Source: an uncultured beta proteobacterium (GTDB taxonomy: Bacteria > Pseudomonadota > Gammaproteobacteria > Burkholderiales > Burkholderiaceae_C). From it: a stretch of DNA of 52,630 bases. Under the pieces are notes generated by a model that had not been told where the DNA came from, made no database searches, and worked only from the letters and a program-made list of their open reading frames with translations. The first letter of the stretch is position 1, and every line of letters starts with the position of its first letter. Location of the stretch: positions 1 to 52,630 of the forward strand of contig CAIKVZ010000093.1 in assembly GCA_903830985.1 (NCBI GenBank), read 5' to 3'. This document shows positions 19,501-27,600 of the stretch, piece by piece. The position numbers and the translations under genes were made by a program.

Positions 19501-20478
19501 GGCACCTGGGTCGTGCTGCTGACCTCAGGTTACAACAACACCAGCCCGGGCGATGGCAAGGGCTACCTGTACGTGATCAACGTCGGTACCGGTGCGCTCA
19601 TCAAACGCATAGGAACCGGTGTGGTCGACAGTGGCCTGCGTGAGTTGACCACCTACGTGAGCAACCCATTGCAGGACAACTCGGCCTTGCGTGTCTACGG
19701 TGGGGACGTGCTGGGCAACGTCTGGCGCTTTGACATCAATGGCAGCAGCGATCAGGCGACCCTGATCACCACCTTGTACGACACGGCTACGCCACCGGCA
19801 CCGCAGCCGATCACCACACGCATCAACCTGGCCGAGGTCGATGGCAGCACGTTCTTGATGGTGGGTACCGGGCGGCTGTTGGGCACGAGCGATGTCGGTG
19901 ACACGCAAACGCAGTCGGTGTACAGCATCAAGGATCCGCTGACGTCGCCGGCCACGCCGACTTCCGCGCTGATTGATCCGACCCAACTGCGCGACCTGCT
20001 CAAACCGATGGTCTTGACCACTGTGGCTGGTACCAGCGCCGCTGCGGGCACCCTGGTGCGCACGGCCGCCTGCTCGGGCAGCGCTGCTGCCTGCGCTTCC
20101 ACCGCGGGCTGGGCGCTGAACCTGACCGAACCGCGCGAACGCATCAACATCGACATGGGGCTGGCCGGCGAATCACTGGTGTTCCAATCCAATGTGCCCA
20201 TTGATGACGCGTGCTCGACCGGCTACAACCTGTTGAACTACATCAATTTCCAGACCGGCCTGCCGTTTGACGGTCCGAATTCACCGGTGACGAAGTTTGG
20301 AGGAATTACCATGGCGGGGGGGGCGGGGGCCGTTGCGCTGCCTCCCGGTGCCGCGAGCAGTTGCGAAATCGTGCAGATCGTGACCAACGCCGACGGCACG
20401 ACTTCATTCAGTTGCGTTCCATCCGGAACCCCACCACCGCTGGGCAAACGCATCAGCTGGCGCGAGATCAGCAAATAG
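13600..20478 (+). CDS. pilY1: Giant PilY1/PilC-type pilus tip adhesin with two repeat modules (operon 1)
   Basis: 2292 residues, about double the usual PilY1. In order: signal peptide (Ala-rich, to about residue 38); VWA-like N-terminal region with MIDAS motif DTSIS at Asp62; a 7-residue Ser/Thr/Gln repeat (about 477-637); a 29-residue Cys repeat (672-1375); then the C-terminal PilC/PilY region with NDGMLHAFNAPL near 1848, ALDITNPAAPAALWEY, and VYGGDVLGNVWRFDING near 2031. PilY1 proteins sit at the pilus tip, antagonise retraction and bind surfaces. The calcium loop that normally precedes the YAGD...GNLWRFD motif is degenerate (PLQDNSALRV). ATG 13600 is preceded by CAGGAG; a second ATG follows at once. 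The C-terminal domain is clear; the stalk role of the repeats is inference. Confidence 0.9.
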   Translation: MMKTFQSPISRGFFSPVVRSGAALLGLAIVAAAAAAATDIADAPINSTTISRAKPNIMLLMDTSISMSFTHAPDELEFGTSTAPLPPAAQPIGYRANQCNSLYYNPATVYRLPVNASGGNLGTPAFSAAPYDAYISGATPATNLDSQFQAFDHNSRALRSTNPSDWPTIEDKAQRAYYYLYAGGTALSPLAAPCTDTYDPATANTYGTLPAGGSWTRVLVGDPTTVAGTSGVDERANFAIWYTYYRTRMALAKSGIGLAFGGLTPPSENFRVGFITANPLAHAPGVAPAVGASVDPKYYQALGAFGDTPAAGATPATTNKTDWYSKLYAQTPEGTSPMREGLARVGRHYAHKDDLINKGMAIVDVDGVSKPNANDIPGNYSCQQNFTIMTTDGYWNRSAETLGAVAIDGSLVGQRDGVLNAVDAYGYGLNVTPRPIWDGGTTGSITTTDNTNNYSAANCPSGQWTRTTSQNLANTFQMLQSTSQPMRWTTQLQKGTAQISQSTSQVTQSTSQLQETDSQMQSNTVAITLSTSQINKTTTQITTSSTTQWTTQLNISTSNITKSTSTIKVSTAQLQQSTLQNLKSTAAITQSTSQWNTSTAQLQQSTLQNKVATAQISTSTSQLTKSTLQSTQSTSQWWEYKTEGWTPSTCGVTSATCYQVTTGPTQVTPGSCVSAAASAGNSYTATTCVNTNTGPTAVSSCTPQTAGSGNGYLQINCVTVTTGPTPSASCTPVTAGSGNSYTATTCSTATTGPTAVASCSPVAASSGNAWTATTCSTVATGPTPVASCTPVSAASGPSYTATTCNTAVSGPTPGASCTPSGSASVSPYLVTTCNNVTTGPTAVASCTTASAGSGNNYIATNCSTATTGPTPVLSCSTASATSGNGYVSTSCGTNTTGPTPVATCTPVTAASGTAYTATTCNTATTGPTATGSCTPSGSASVSPYLVTTCATTTTGPTATGSCTNAAASSGNSWVATTCATATTGPTPTGSCTASGANSGNGYTTTTCPVVTTGAVTVASCTPVAASAGNNWTATVCGTTLPVGAGSCTPSASVVCGNIVVGPTPVASCTPAAASAGNSWTATTCNTVTTGPTPVASCATATAKASNSYTATTCNTNTSALSFVASCTTAAASAGNSYVATVCTPLVTGPTGVSACAAQAPVAGNAYKTIACNTVTTGPTGVSSCTPVTAASGNQWKTTNCGSVTTGPTLVASCANVAAASGNSWTATNCNTVTTGPTGVGSCTIAPAGAGNSFTSTTCNTVTSATVAVASCTPVAADGTNSYTATLCTAAATGPNPVGSCTNSPGLAGNSYVTTTCNPVSTGPTPVATCTLAAANAGNSYTATTCPAAVSTGPDLVATCTASAANAGNNFIATACNNFVNDRKVQYSTSTNISTQSLSNGINVGAPVVSNSTNATQDLDGVCYTQAQQPSLFIAAPAYAVSGLPPTIPVGVPTALTSVALPPAPCAAAHCVVNNGSTAGGSNNSLADVAQYYYVTDLRPDLADNVPAGSGTGLEDDRVKWQHMTTYTVGLGVSGALNYQSDYFASATGDFAAVRSGALSWPVWPDASFTSSTPDTLFSNKYSIDDFWHAAVNGRGRFFSARDPATMLSGLKGALDSIESAAGAGGRGAIVNPILSLGSNVILTTGFTSGKWTGDVQSQTFTVLASGSNPAVMGVGNAWSAQAKLDAVVAPKCDQRDIRLIHPGAPKNLVKFTWNTQTCDGSGAPTGGADTSLSAAEQAFFGASAGDVGSVAVDSLTQFVAAGASSAAQRAAAKGANLVNYLRGEKSFENYLAGDANHLYRVRDHALGDIINSSVAYVGKPSLGYLDSGYDTFKANNASRTPMAYVGANDGMLHAFNAPLDATLASGGTEAWAVIPTPVLPNLYKLADVSYGAHHQYFVDGTPIIGDVFTGGAWKTILVGGLNKGGRGYYALDITNPAAPAALWEYTVSTDSTMGLSFGRPVITKMADGTWVVLLTSGYNNTSPGDGKGYLYVINVGTGALIKRIGTGVVDSGLRELTTYVSNPLQDNSALRVYGGDVLGNVWRFDINGSSDQATLITTLYDTATPPAPQPITTRINLAEVDGSTFLMVGTGRLLGTSDVGDTQTQSVYSIKDPLTSPATPTSALIDPTQLRDLLKPMVLTTVAGTSAAAGTLVRTAACSGSAAACASTAGWALNLTEPRERINIDMGLAGESLVFQSNVPIDDACSTGYNLLNYINFQTGLPFDGPNSPVTKFGGITMAGGAGAVALPPGAASSCEIVQIVTNADGTTSFSCVPSGTPPPLGKRISWREISK
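15028..15510 (+). repeat. Seven-residue (21-base) tandem repeat inside pilY1 of operon 1
   Basis: Coding repeat with consensus [S/T]-T-x-Q-hydrophobic-x-x, about 22 units in an unbroken register, for example STSQVTQ, STSQLQE, STAQLQQ, STLQNLK, STSQLTK, with occasional insertions (TTTQITTS). The composition is almost only Ser, Thr, Gln and a hydrophobic residue. It ends at QWWEY just before the cysteine repeats. One hydrophobic residue per seven suggests a regular fibrous fold, but I cannot tell coiled coil from beta structure. Confidence 0.85.
15613..17724 (+). repeat. 29-residue (87-base) cysteine-pair tandem repeat, 25 copies, inside pilY1 of operon 1
   Basis: Coordinates run from the first to the last repeat cysteine. 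Each unit follows C-x15-C-x12, for example ASCTPVTAGSGNSYTATTC followed by a TTGPTPV-type linker. I count 25 units; the 14th is shortened (SCTPSASVVC). The Cys positions, Gly-Pro-Thr linker and aromatic-Thr-x-Thr-Thr-Cys end are conserved while other positions vary. One disulphide per unit is inferred. Confidence 0.88.
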
Positions 20479-20529
20479 TGGCTTGGTGGAGTGGCTGGCG
20501 GCCGGCGTTTTGCTGGCCCTGGAGGTAAC

Positions 20530-21222
20530 ATGGACCTCGTGTTGCCTCGAGTTACCTCCCATTTTCCACGGTCGCTGATCTGGGCGGCCGCGGTGTCTGT
20601 GGCGCTGCATGGCGCCATGCTGCTGGGTTTTTTCCGACCGCATCTGGTGTCCGGTGTTTCTGCTCCTGCGAGCACATTGCAGGCCAGGCTGATGGTCCAG
20701 CGCGCTGTGGTGGTCACAGCGGCGGAGCAGGTTTCTGCTGCCCCCGTGGCCACGGCAGCAACTGCGCCCAACGCCCCCATTGCGGCGGCGGCAGCCAACC
20801 CGACTGCGGCACGCAATGAGGCTGCGGGTGAAGTGAAACCGGTGCCGCTGCCGCAGAAAATCCCGGATCCGGCGGCCAAGCAAGGTCTGACACCAGCGCC
20901 TGCCTATCAATCGGCCGCGGGTCTGGATCCGCCGCCTCGGCCGCTGCAGGACATTGACCCCGAATACCCTGCAACCGCGCAACTTCAAGAAGGCTTTGTG
21001 GTGCTGCGCTTGCTTATCAGCAGTTCCGGTGATGTGGACGAAGTCGCGGTCGTGCGCGCCACGCCGCCGGGGGTATTTGAAGCCTCGGCGCTGGCCGCCT
21101 TCGGCAAGGCCAAGTTCTCGCCAGGCTATTTTCTGGGCATCCCTGTGAAGAGCCAGTTGCTCATTCAGGTCGACTTCACGCCCATCAATCGCGGCGGCGC
21201 CGTGTCGGGGCAAAACCGCTAG
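20530..21222 (+). CDS. TonB-like energy transducer protein
   Basis: 230-residue protein with a short cytoplasmic tail, one membrane helix (about 15-33), an Ala/Pro-rich periplasmic spacer (about 60-135) and a TonB C-terminal domain (DIDPEYPATAQLQEGFVVLR onward). The helix holds Ser23-x3-His27, the motif by which TonB and TolA contact ExbBD or TolQR. The start at 20530 is preceded by GGAGGT with close spacing; an earlier in-frame ATG at 20491 lacks this. It lies 51 bases after pilY1 and before the terminator at 21306, so it may be co-transcribed with the first pilus operon. No exbB or exbD is nearby. A link to pilus function is a guess from position. Confidence 0.82.
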   Translation: MDLVLPRVTSHFPRSLIWAAAVSVALHGAMLLGFFRPHLVSGVSAPASTLQARLMVQRAVVVTAAEQVSAAPVATAATAPNAPIAAAAANPTAARNEAAGEVKPVPLPQKIPDPAAKQGLTPAPAYQSAAGLDPPPRPLQDIDPEYPATAQLQEGFVVLRLLISSSGDVDEVAVVRATPPGVFEASALAAFGKAKFSPGYFLGIPVKSQLLIQVDFTPINRGGAVSGQNR

Positions 21223-21305
21223 TTTTCACTCGGCCTGCGCACCAGTTTGCGAACTGCAGTGCCCGGTTTGCCAATTCTTTTCCCAAAACCACTTGTCGAG
21301 TTGAT

Positions 21306-21332
21306 CCGGCCGTTTATCGGCGGCCGGTTTTT
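21306..21332 (+). terminator. Intrinsic terminator after first pilus operon and TonB-like gene
   Basis: CCGGCCG and CGGCCGG form a perfect 7-bp stem around the 8-base loop TTTATCGG, followed by TTTTT. It separates the first pilus operon plus TonB-like gene from the second pilus operon. Confidence 0.8.
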
Positions 21333-21348
21333 GCCGACTTGCCGTTTT

Positions 21349-21358
21349 GATATGCTGA
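21349..21358 (+). promoter_or_regulatory. Putative promoter element of second pilus operon (shared block)
   Basis: GATATGCTGA again, 27 bases before the second pilE ATG, matching 10275-10284. It lies just after the terminator, where a new promoter would be expected. AAAAAGGT before the ATG at 21386 is the probable ribosome binding site. Confidence 0.4.
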
Positions 21359-21385
21359 TAACAACATGTCAAAAAGGTAACAACA

Positions 21386-21835
21386 ATGTCACGACGGCAG
21401 GTTTTTTCGAGAGGTTTCACGCTCATCGAAGTGATGATCACGGTTGCCATCGTGGCCATCCTGGCCAGCATCGCCGTGCCCTCGTACACAGGCTACGTGC
21501 AGCGCAGTCGCATCACCGAAGCGGTGGCGGGCCTGGCCGGGATGAGCGTCGCGATGGAGCGGTATTTTCAGGATAACCGTACCTATGCCGGTGCGTGCAA
21601 TCTTGCGACAGACCCCCCCACCGTAGCCCCGATGCCCACGGCCAGGGATTTCATCTTCACATGTCCGACGAAAACCATCATCGCCTATAGCGTGCACGCC
21701 GATGGGACCGGCGCCATGGCCGGCTTTCACTACACCCTGGATCAAGACAACACGCGTACCAGCAACTTTGATGCGCCGCCCGGGTGGCCCCCATCCAATA
21801 GTTGTTGGGTTCTGAAGGCGGACGGGTCATGCTGA
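21386..21835 (+). CDS. pilE: Type IV pilin, PilE-like (operon 2)
   Basis: 149-residue prepilin. SRG^FTLIEVMITVAIVAIL is the processing site with Glu5. The helix and following QRSRITEAVAGLAGM...YFQDNRTYAGAC region closely match the first-operon pilin, as does the C-terminal SCWVLKADGSC, so the two genes are paralogues. The middle (variable) region differs: an insert around NLATDPPTVAPMPTARDF and a different D-region. The last bases overlap fimT by 7, exactly as in operon 1. Confidence 0.9.
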   Translation: MSRRQVFSRGFTLIEVMITVAIVAILASIAVPSYTGYVQRSRITEAVAGLAGMSVAMERYFQDNRTYAGACNLATDPPTVAPMPTARDFIFTCPTKTIIAYSVHADGTGAMAGFHYTLDQDNTRTSNFDAPPGWPPSNSCWVLKADGSC

Positions 21836-22416
21836 ACCTGTGCATCGAACACAACCCTCGGGCCGGCTTCACGTTGATCGAGGTCTTGGTGGGGCTTGCG
21901 ATTCTTTCGATCATGCTGGCGCTGGGCATGCCATCGCTTGCCAATTACATGGGCAATGCCAGGATCCGCGCCAGCGCATCCTCGTTGCACGCCGCAGCGC
22001 AATTGGCCCGAACAGAGGCCATTCGACGCAATGCCGTGGTGGAACTGATCCTGACGGACGACGCCCCCACGCTGGTCAACACTGCCAACCTCAGCACCAC
22101 CGGTCAGAACTGGATCGTGCGCTTGTGGGACCCAGGCGCCGCCACTTTCAGACTGTTGCAGGGCAAGTCAGCGCTGGAGGGCGGCAGCACCTCGGTCGTG
22201 GTCACCGGAACTACGTCTCGCCTGACTTTCAATGGGATGGGGCGTAGCGCAGGAGGAGTCGCAACCTTTGTCTTCACGAGCACGTCCGGGGTTTGCGCCG
22301 ATGTGCACGGGGTCGGTCCGATGCGTTGCCTGGATGTTCGTGTCTCTGCCGCGGGCCAAGCGCGCCTGTGCGACGCCCTTATCACCACCGCTGGAGACTC
22401 CCGCGCCTGTACATAG
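21829..22416 (+). CDS. fimT: Minor type IV pilin FimT/GspH family (operon 2)
   Basis: 195 residues; cleavage site RAG^FTLIEVLVGLAILSIML. The ATG at 21829 lies inside the end of pilE and gives a 13-residue leader. The QLARTEAIRRNAVVEL segment and the C-terminal CLDVRVSAAGQARLCDA are homologous to the first-operon protein, at visibly lower identity than the pilins' helices. Confidence 0.85.
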   Translation: MLNLCIEHNPRAGFTLIEVLVGLAILSIMLALGMPSLANYMGNARIRASASSLHAAAQLARTEAIRRNAVVELILTDDAPTLVNTANLSTTGQNWIVRLWDPGAATFRLLQGKSALEGGSTSVVVTGTTSRLTFNGMGRSAGGVATFVFTSTSGVCADVHGVGPMRCLDVRVSAAGQARLCDALITTAGDSRACT

Positions 22417-22421
22417 GACCC

Positions 22422-22925
22422 ATGATGCTGATGCCTGCCCACACTCCAAGCAAAGCACAACACGGTGTCATTTTGATTGACGCTCTGATGGCTATCCTGG
22501 TCTTTTCGCTCGGCATTCTGGGCATGGTGGGTGTGCAGGCGCTGGCCATCGGTGGTCAGTCTGACGCGCAGTTTCGCAATCAGGCCAACGAGTTGGTCAG
22601 CCAGATCAGCAATGAAATGTGGCTCAGCGTGGATCGCAGCAGTGGTGAAGTGAACCCTGCATCCGTTGCCGCCTTTGCGCACAGGGCGGATGTGGGCGCC
22701 TGCGACGCCGCTGCGGGCACACCGTCGACCAGCGCTATGGTCACCAACTGGGTGACGGCTGTCAACGATTCGCCTGCTGCCGGTGGTCTTCCTGGTTCCA
22801 CTGACCGCATGCAGCAAATTTTGGTGAATATCGCAGCGGGCAACCAGGTCACGGTCACGGTGTGCTGGCGCGCGCCATCGGACGTGGCCATGCGCCGCCA
22901 TGTGGTCACCACCTACATCAATTGA
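22422..22925 (+). CDS. pilV: Minor type IV pilin PilV (operon 2)
   Basis: 167 residues, starting MMLMPAHTPSKAQHG; alternative ATGs lie at 22425 and 22431. The processing site is QHG^VILIDALMAILVFSLGIL. The fifth mature residue is Asp instead of the near-invariant Glu found in the operon-1 PilV. Asp keeps the negative charge, so the subunit may still assemble. The GILGMVGVQALAIGGQSDAQF block confirms the family. It follows fimT by 5 bases. Confidence 0.87.
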   Translation: MMLMPAHTPSKAQHGVILIDALMAILVFSLGILGMVGVQALAIGGQSDAQFRNQANELVSQISNEMWLSVDRSSGEVNPASVAAFAHRADVGACDAAAGTPSTSAMVTNWVTAVNDSPAAGGLPGSTDRMQQILVNIAAGNQVTVTVCWRAPSDVAMRRHVVTTYIN

Positions 22926-22932
22926 GTCCGAC

Positions 22933-24036
22933 ATGAGACTGCGTCACGCTCACCCGACTTATCCACTGACACGTGGCGTTTCGTTGGTCGAAGTGATGGT
23001 CGGCGTGGCGATCGCGTTGGTCACGGCGCTGGTGATCTTCCAGGTTTTTCTGGCCGCCAGCACCAGCAGCCGCACGGCGACGGCGGGCAGCGAAGCGCAG
23101 ATGGCGGGCAACATTGGCATGTTCGAACTCGAGCGCGACCTGAAGGTGGCGGGTATGGGATTTGGCACGCTCACCTCCATGTCGGCGGCTGGCGTTCCCT
23201 GCCCAGTGCTGGCGACGAACCCGGCAGTTGGCGCTGCTGCGTTCACTTTTCCGCTGGTGCCTGTGGTGATAACGCCCGGGGGCGCCGGCGTGCCGGATCA
23301 GATCGACGTGCTGTATGGCAATTCGGCTTACATGACGGCCGGGCGCGGCTATGTCTCGGGCACGACGACCACCAAAATCACCTCGATGTCGCGCGGCGGC
23401 ATTCAGCTGGGCGATCTGGTGATTCTGGCCAACGCGTCGCTGCCGCCGACCACGTGCGAGTTGGTGGAAACCACCGGCAATGCCAGCGTGGACAACCTTA
23501 CGGTCGAGCATGTGCAGGGCGCCAACTACACCAGCTTCTACCCCCCTCACGCGCCCGTGATTGCCACGCGCAACCGGGCGGCGACCCAGGCCGGACTGAA
23601 CGGATCGGGTGTGCTCTACAACATGGGACCGCAGCCGCACCTGAACAGGTGGCGGGTCGTGAACAATTCGCTGAGCTTTTCCAACGTACTCGGCGACAAC
23701 ACTGCGTCCACCGTGGCGGAAGGGGTGGTGGACGTGAAGGCGCAGTACGGTGTCGATACCGACGCTGTAGGCACGCCTGGTTACGGGCAGATCTCGGCCG
23801 CAGAGTGGACCACGGTCACGCCCGCCGACTGGTCACGCGTGCTGGCTGTGCGCTTTGCCGTGCTGGCGCGCAGCCAGCAATTGGAAAATATCCCTGTGAC
23901 GGTCAACCCGCGCTGGGCCGCGGGCAACTTTGACATGAGCGCCTGGCCTGATTGGCAGAACTACCGCTACCGGGTCTTTCAGGGCGTCGTCCCGATGCGC
24001 AACGTGATCTGGGGAAATGCTCCCCTGCCGCCATGA
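22933..24036 (+). CDS. pilW: Minor type IV pilin PilW (operon 2)
   Basis: 367 residues, processing site TRG^VSLVEVMVGVAIALVTAL, then FELERDLKVAGMGFG as in PilW. ATG 22933 is 7 bases after the pilV stop, the same spacing as in operon 1. Homology to the first PilW runs along the whole protein (for example DQIDVLYGNSAYMT versus DQITVFYGNSAYFV). The stop overlaps pilX (ATGA). Confidence 0.88.
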   Translation: MRLRHAHPTYPLTRGVSLVEVMVGVAIALVTALVIFQVFLAASTSSRTATAGSEAQMAGNIGMFELERDLKVAGMGFGTLTSMSAAGVPCPVLATNPAVGAAAFTFPLVPVVITPGGAGVPDQIDVLYGNSAYMTAGRGYVSGTTTTKITSMSRGGIQLGDLVILANASLPPTTCELVETTGNASVDNLTVEHVQGANYTSFYPPHAPVIATRNRAATQAGLNGSGVLYNMGPQPHLNRWRVVNNSLSFSNVLGDNTASTVAEGVVDVKAQYGVDTDAVGTPGYGQISAAEWTTVTPADWSRVLAVRFAVLARSQQLENIPVTVNPRWAAGNFDMSAWPDWQNYRYRVFQGVVPMRNVIWGNAPLPP

Positions 24037-24644
24037 AACCTCCTGCCCTTGATTCCCGTGGACCCGGTCTACTGCGGCGCCAGCGCGGCGGGGTGCTGTA
24101 CATCGCGCTGGCCGTGATGGTTGTGATGATGCTGGCCGGCGTGGCGGTGCTGCGTTCTGTCGGTACGGGGCAGGGCGTCACCGGCAACCTGGCCTTCAAG
24201 CAAAACGCCACTTCGGCGGGTGACCGCGGCGTGGTCGCGGCCAACACGTTCCTCCGCCCGGCGCCACCGGCGCCTAAACCGACAACAGCTGAGTTGGCCG
24301 TTGACCAACCCAACAAGGGCTACTTCGCCTCCTGGGATGCGGCCTTCAATCCCGTTACCTACGACTGGGACGCCAATACCTCTGCCGCCGGGCCGGTGCT
24401 GGAGGCCGTCGCTGATGACGGCACGCACAACCGGGTGCGCTATGTCATCCATCGCATGTGCCGAAACGTCGGGCCGCTGGATCCGCCCAATGTCTGCGTT
24501 GCGGTCGTGGACAGCAAAACACCAAAGGACATGAGTGGGGCGGGCAACCCGCTGGAGCCCGCGCTACCGGCCTATTTCCGCATCACGACGCGCATCGACG
24601 GGCCCAGAAACACCGTCAGCTACACCCAGGTCCTGGTGCAATAG
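24033..24644 (+). CDS. pilX: Minor type IV pilin PilX (operon 2)
   Basis: 203 residues, QRG^GVLYIALAVMVVMMLAG; Glu5 is absent as in the operon-1 PilX. LRSVGTGQGVTGNLAFKQNA and the C-terminal ITTRIDGPRNTVSYTQV are almost the same in both copies. The start at 24033 was chosen for the ATGA overlap with pilW; upstream in-frame codons lie inside pilW. Confidence 0.87.
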   Translation: MKPPALDSRGPGLLRRQRGGVLYIALAVMVVMMLAGVAVLRSVGTGQGVTGNLAFKQNATSAGDRGVVAANTFLRPAPPAPKPTTAELAVDQPNKGYFASWDAAFNPVTYDWDANTSAAGPVLEAVADDGTHNRVRYVIHRMCRNVGPLDPPNVCVAVVDSKTPKDMSGAGNPLEPALPAYFRITTRIDGPRNTVSYTQVLVQ

Positions 24645-24661
24645 CTTCACAGGAGCAGATC

Positions 24662-27600
24662 ATGAAAATGTTTCCCTTTTCTTGTTCGGAACCCGCTTCG
24701 CAGCGTGTCCTCTGGGGGCTCGCAGGCCCTATTGCGCTGTTCTGGTCGACCGGTTTGTGCGCCGCGGTCACGGATCTGGCGAATGTTCCGATCGCCAGTT
24801 CGCAGTCGGGCGCGGTCAAGCCCAACATCATGATCCTGATGGACACCTCCTCATCCATGAGCGCCACGCACATGCCCGACGATCTGGAGGCCAGCTTCTA
24901 CGATGCCCAGCCCATAGGCTACCGCAGCTACCAATGCAACCCGCTTTACTACAACCCGGCTGAAACCTATGTTCTGCCCAAGATCGTGGACGCAAGCGAC
25001 CCCGCGCTGCCGCTGATCGACGCCCCCACGCCCGCTTTCACGGCGGCGCGCTACAACTACTTCGACGCCTCCGATCTGTCTGTGGTGGACTTGAGCGCTT
25101 CGTTCCAGGCTTTTGACAGCAAAACGCGCATGGGCCTGGGTGAGTCCACCACCGAGGCAAACCGATCGGATGCGCCCCAGCCTGCCTATTACTACCAGTA
25201 CAGCGGTGCGGGACAGCTGAACTACAAGACAGCGCCTTGCACGGATCCGCTGGGTACGGTCGTCAGCAGCGCCGGCGGCACCTGGACCAAGGTGTTCGTG
25301 GCGCCTGCGCAGCGGAACAACTTTGCCATCTGGTACAGCTACTACCGAACGCGCATGGCGCTGGTCAAGAGCGGCATCGGCCGCGCGATTTCGCGCGTGG
25401 ACGACAAGTACCGCATGGGTTTGATTTCTGCAGCGCCTCTGGCAGCCGGGAACGCGAGTGATCCGAATGTTCCGCCCGCCCCCGGCAGCGCTGTGGTGCC
25501 CGACAAGTACGAGCCCATCAATGACTTCGACGTGCAGCAGCGCCAGCGTGTCTACAACAAGCTCTATGGGCAGAAGCCGGCCGGCGCATCTCCCATGCGC
25601 GAAGGGTTGGCCCGCGTGGGACGCCATTTTTCTGATTACGGCACCGGAACGGTGGGTGATGGCCCGCTGCGCTCTCAGGGCATCAATCTGGGCATGCCCT
25701 ACGATCCGGTGCAATACACCTGCCAGCGCAACTTCACCATCATGACAACCGATGGTTACTGGAACAAGGGTTTCGAGACCGTGGGCGCGGTGAAGATGGA
25801 CGGCGTCACCAAGGTGGGGCAGCAGGACAGCCCGCTCACGCTCAACGGACCGTGCGAAGGCACGGGCAACGGTGCAGGGCCCACGCAGCAGTGCGCGCCG
25901 CGTCCCATTTTTGATGGCGGCACCTCGGGCTACACCCTCGAAAAAAAGCAGAACTACGACTACCAGGCCCTGGATTGCAGCAGCGGCACCGACACCCAGA
26001 CGGTCACAGCCTATACCCGTGGTGTAGAACAGTATTTCCTGCAGACCGAGTACCAGTACCGCGAGACGGATTACTTGCAGTTCGAGAAGACGCGCACCGA
26101 AAAAACCACCACCACGCAAAGTATTGACGTGTCCCAACTGTGGGAAAAAGTCACCCACATCGAGCAAACGGTGACGCACAGTACACGCCGCGACACCGTC
26201 TCCACGCGCACCCTTGAGAACCGCTCCAGGGCGCAGACCCAGGTGCGGCGCAATGACACGCAACTGAGCGTCAAGTACGAATACGTTCGTATGAGCGCCA
26301 AGACCGCAACCAAGACCATTCGCACTCGCACCATGGACATCGTGCAGTGGCAGGAGGCGGACAACGATTCCCATTGGCAGTATGTCCTGGCCTGTTCTGC
26401 CGGCACCGTTGGTACCTCCGGTTGCCGGCTGTCCAATGCCTCGGGCACCAACATCCCCGTGGATCCGGATGACTGCAGCGACGAATCTCCAACCCATCCC
26501 CGCTACAAAAAGGTGACCTGTTCCGCCGTGACCACCACCGGGCCTTCGGCGCTCGACCCTCATGACAACTGCCTGACACCAGCGCCGGACAACAACAGGG
26601 AGTACCACAATCCTGAGCGCCGTCAGACCTGCGTGCTGAGCGAGGTCATCTCCTATGTTGACCCGAGCGCATGCACTGCCGTCAACAATGCCGCGGCCAT
26701 CGTCACTTGCAGCGGCGTGCTGACGCCGACCCTGAGTGCAGGTCCGGCGTCGGGCGACCATGTCAACAGTTGCAGCCCAGTGAACAGCACGGGCACCAAC
26801 CTGATCGTTCCGGGCGATGCCTCGGCGGCCAGCAACAACTACAAGCTTTCCTGCCCGGTCACAGTGATCCCGGCTCCCGCTGGCACAACCGTCACCGATG
26901 CGGGAAGTCAGCAGTACGCGGTGGACCCGGCGACTTGCGCTGTTGCGTCCTGGGCGCCCCTCGCGGCCAGCACAACGAGCAACGGCACGGGCCTGTTCAC
27001 TACCTGCACGCCGGTCATCGTCAGTGTCACGAATGTCGTCTACGATTGCGGCGGCAGTTGCAGCACGATCGCTGCAACGGGACCGAACTGGATTAAATCG
27101 GATTTCAACCTCGCGACCGTGGCCGGCACAGTCGATCGCGCCACCTGCTCCGTCAATTCGACGGCGGATTTGGCAGCTTCGCCCTATACGCGCACCACCT
27201 GCAGCGTGGATTCGGATTCCTCCTATGCCGTCGACACGTCCACCTGCGCGGCCGGACCGAGCTTCAATGCCGTTTCGGGCGTGACCACGACCTGCAGTAC
27301 GCCAGCGGGCGTCACCAGCACCGTGGCTTCCTGCCCAGCGACCGGTTTCAATCAGCCTGCCGCAGGCGACACCACGACCTGTACGACCGTCACTGACTCC
27401 GATCAGGCTGTGGCCGGCTGCACGTTGCCGGGAAGTCAGTTGGTAAATCACACCTATGCTTGCGGGATTTCGAACACTTTGGGCAAACCTGTGGACGTGG
27501 GCTCCTGCACTCCGGGCACCACCACCGATGTCGTGACTGGCGCCGTGACCACCTGCTACGCCCCCGTTGATGTCAAGACCTATGTGCCCAAAGGCAACTA

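Noticed and set aside
24851-27451. An 866-codon open frame on the minus strand opposite pilY1 of operon 2
   Set aside because: Arg/Gly/His-rich translation without domain features, fully antisense to a recognised protein in GC-rich DNA.
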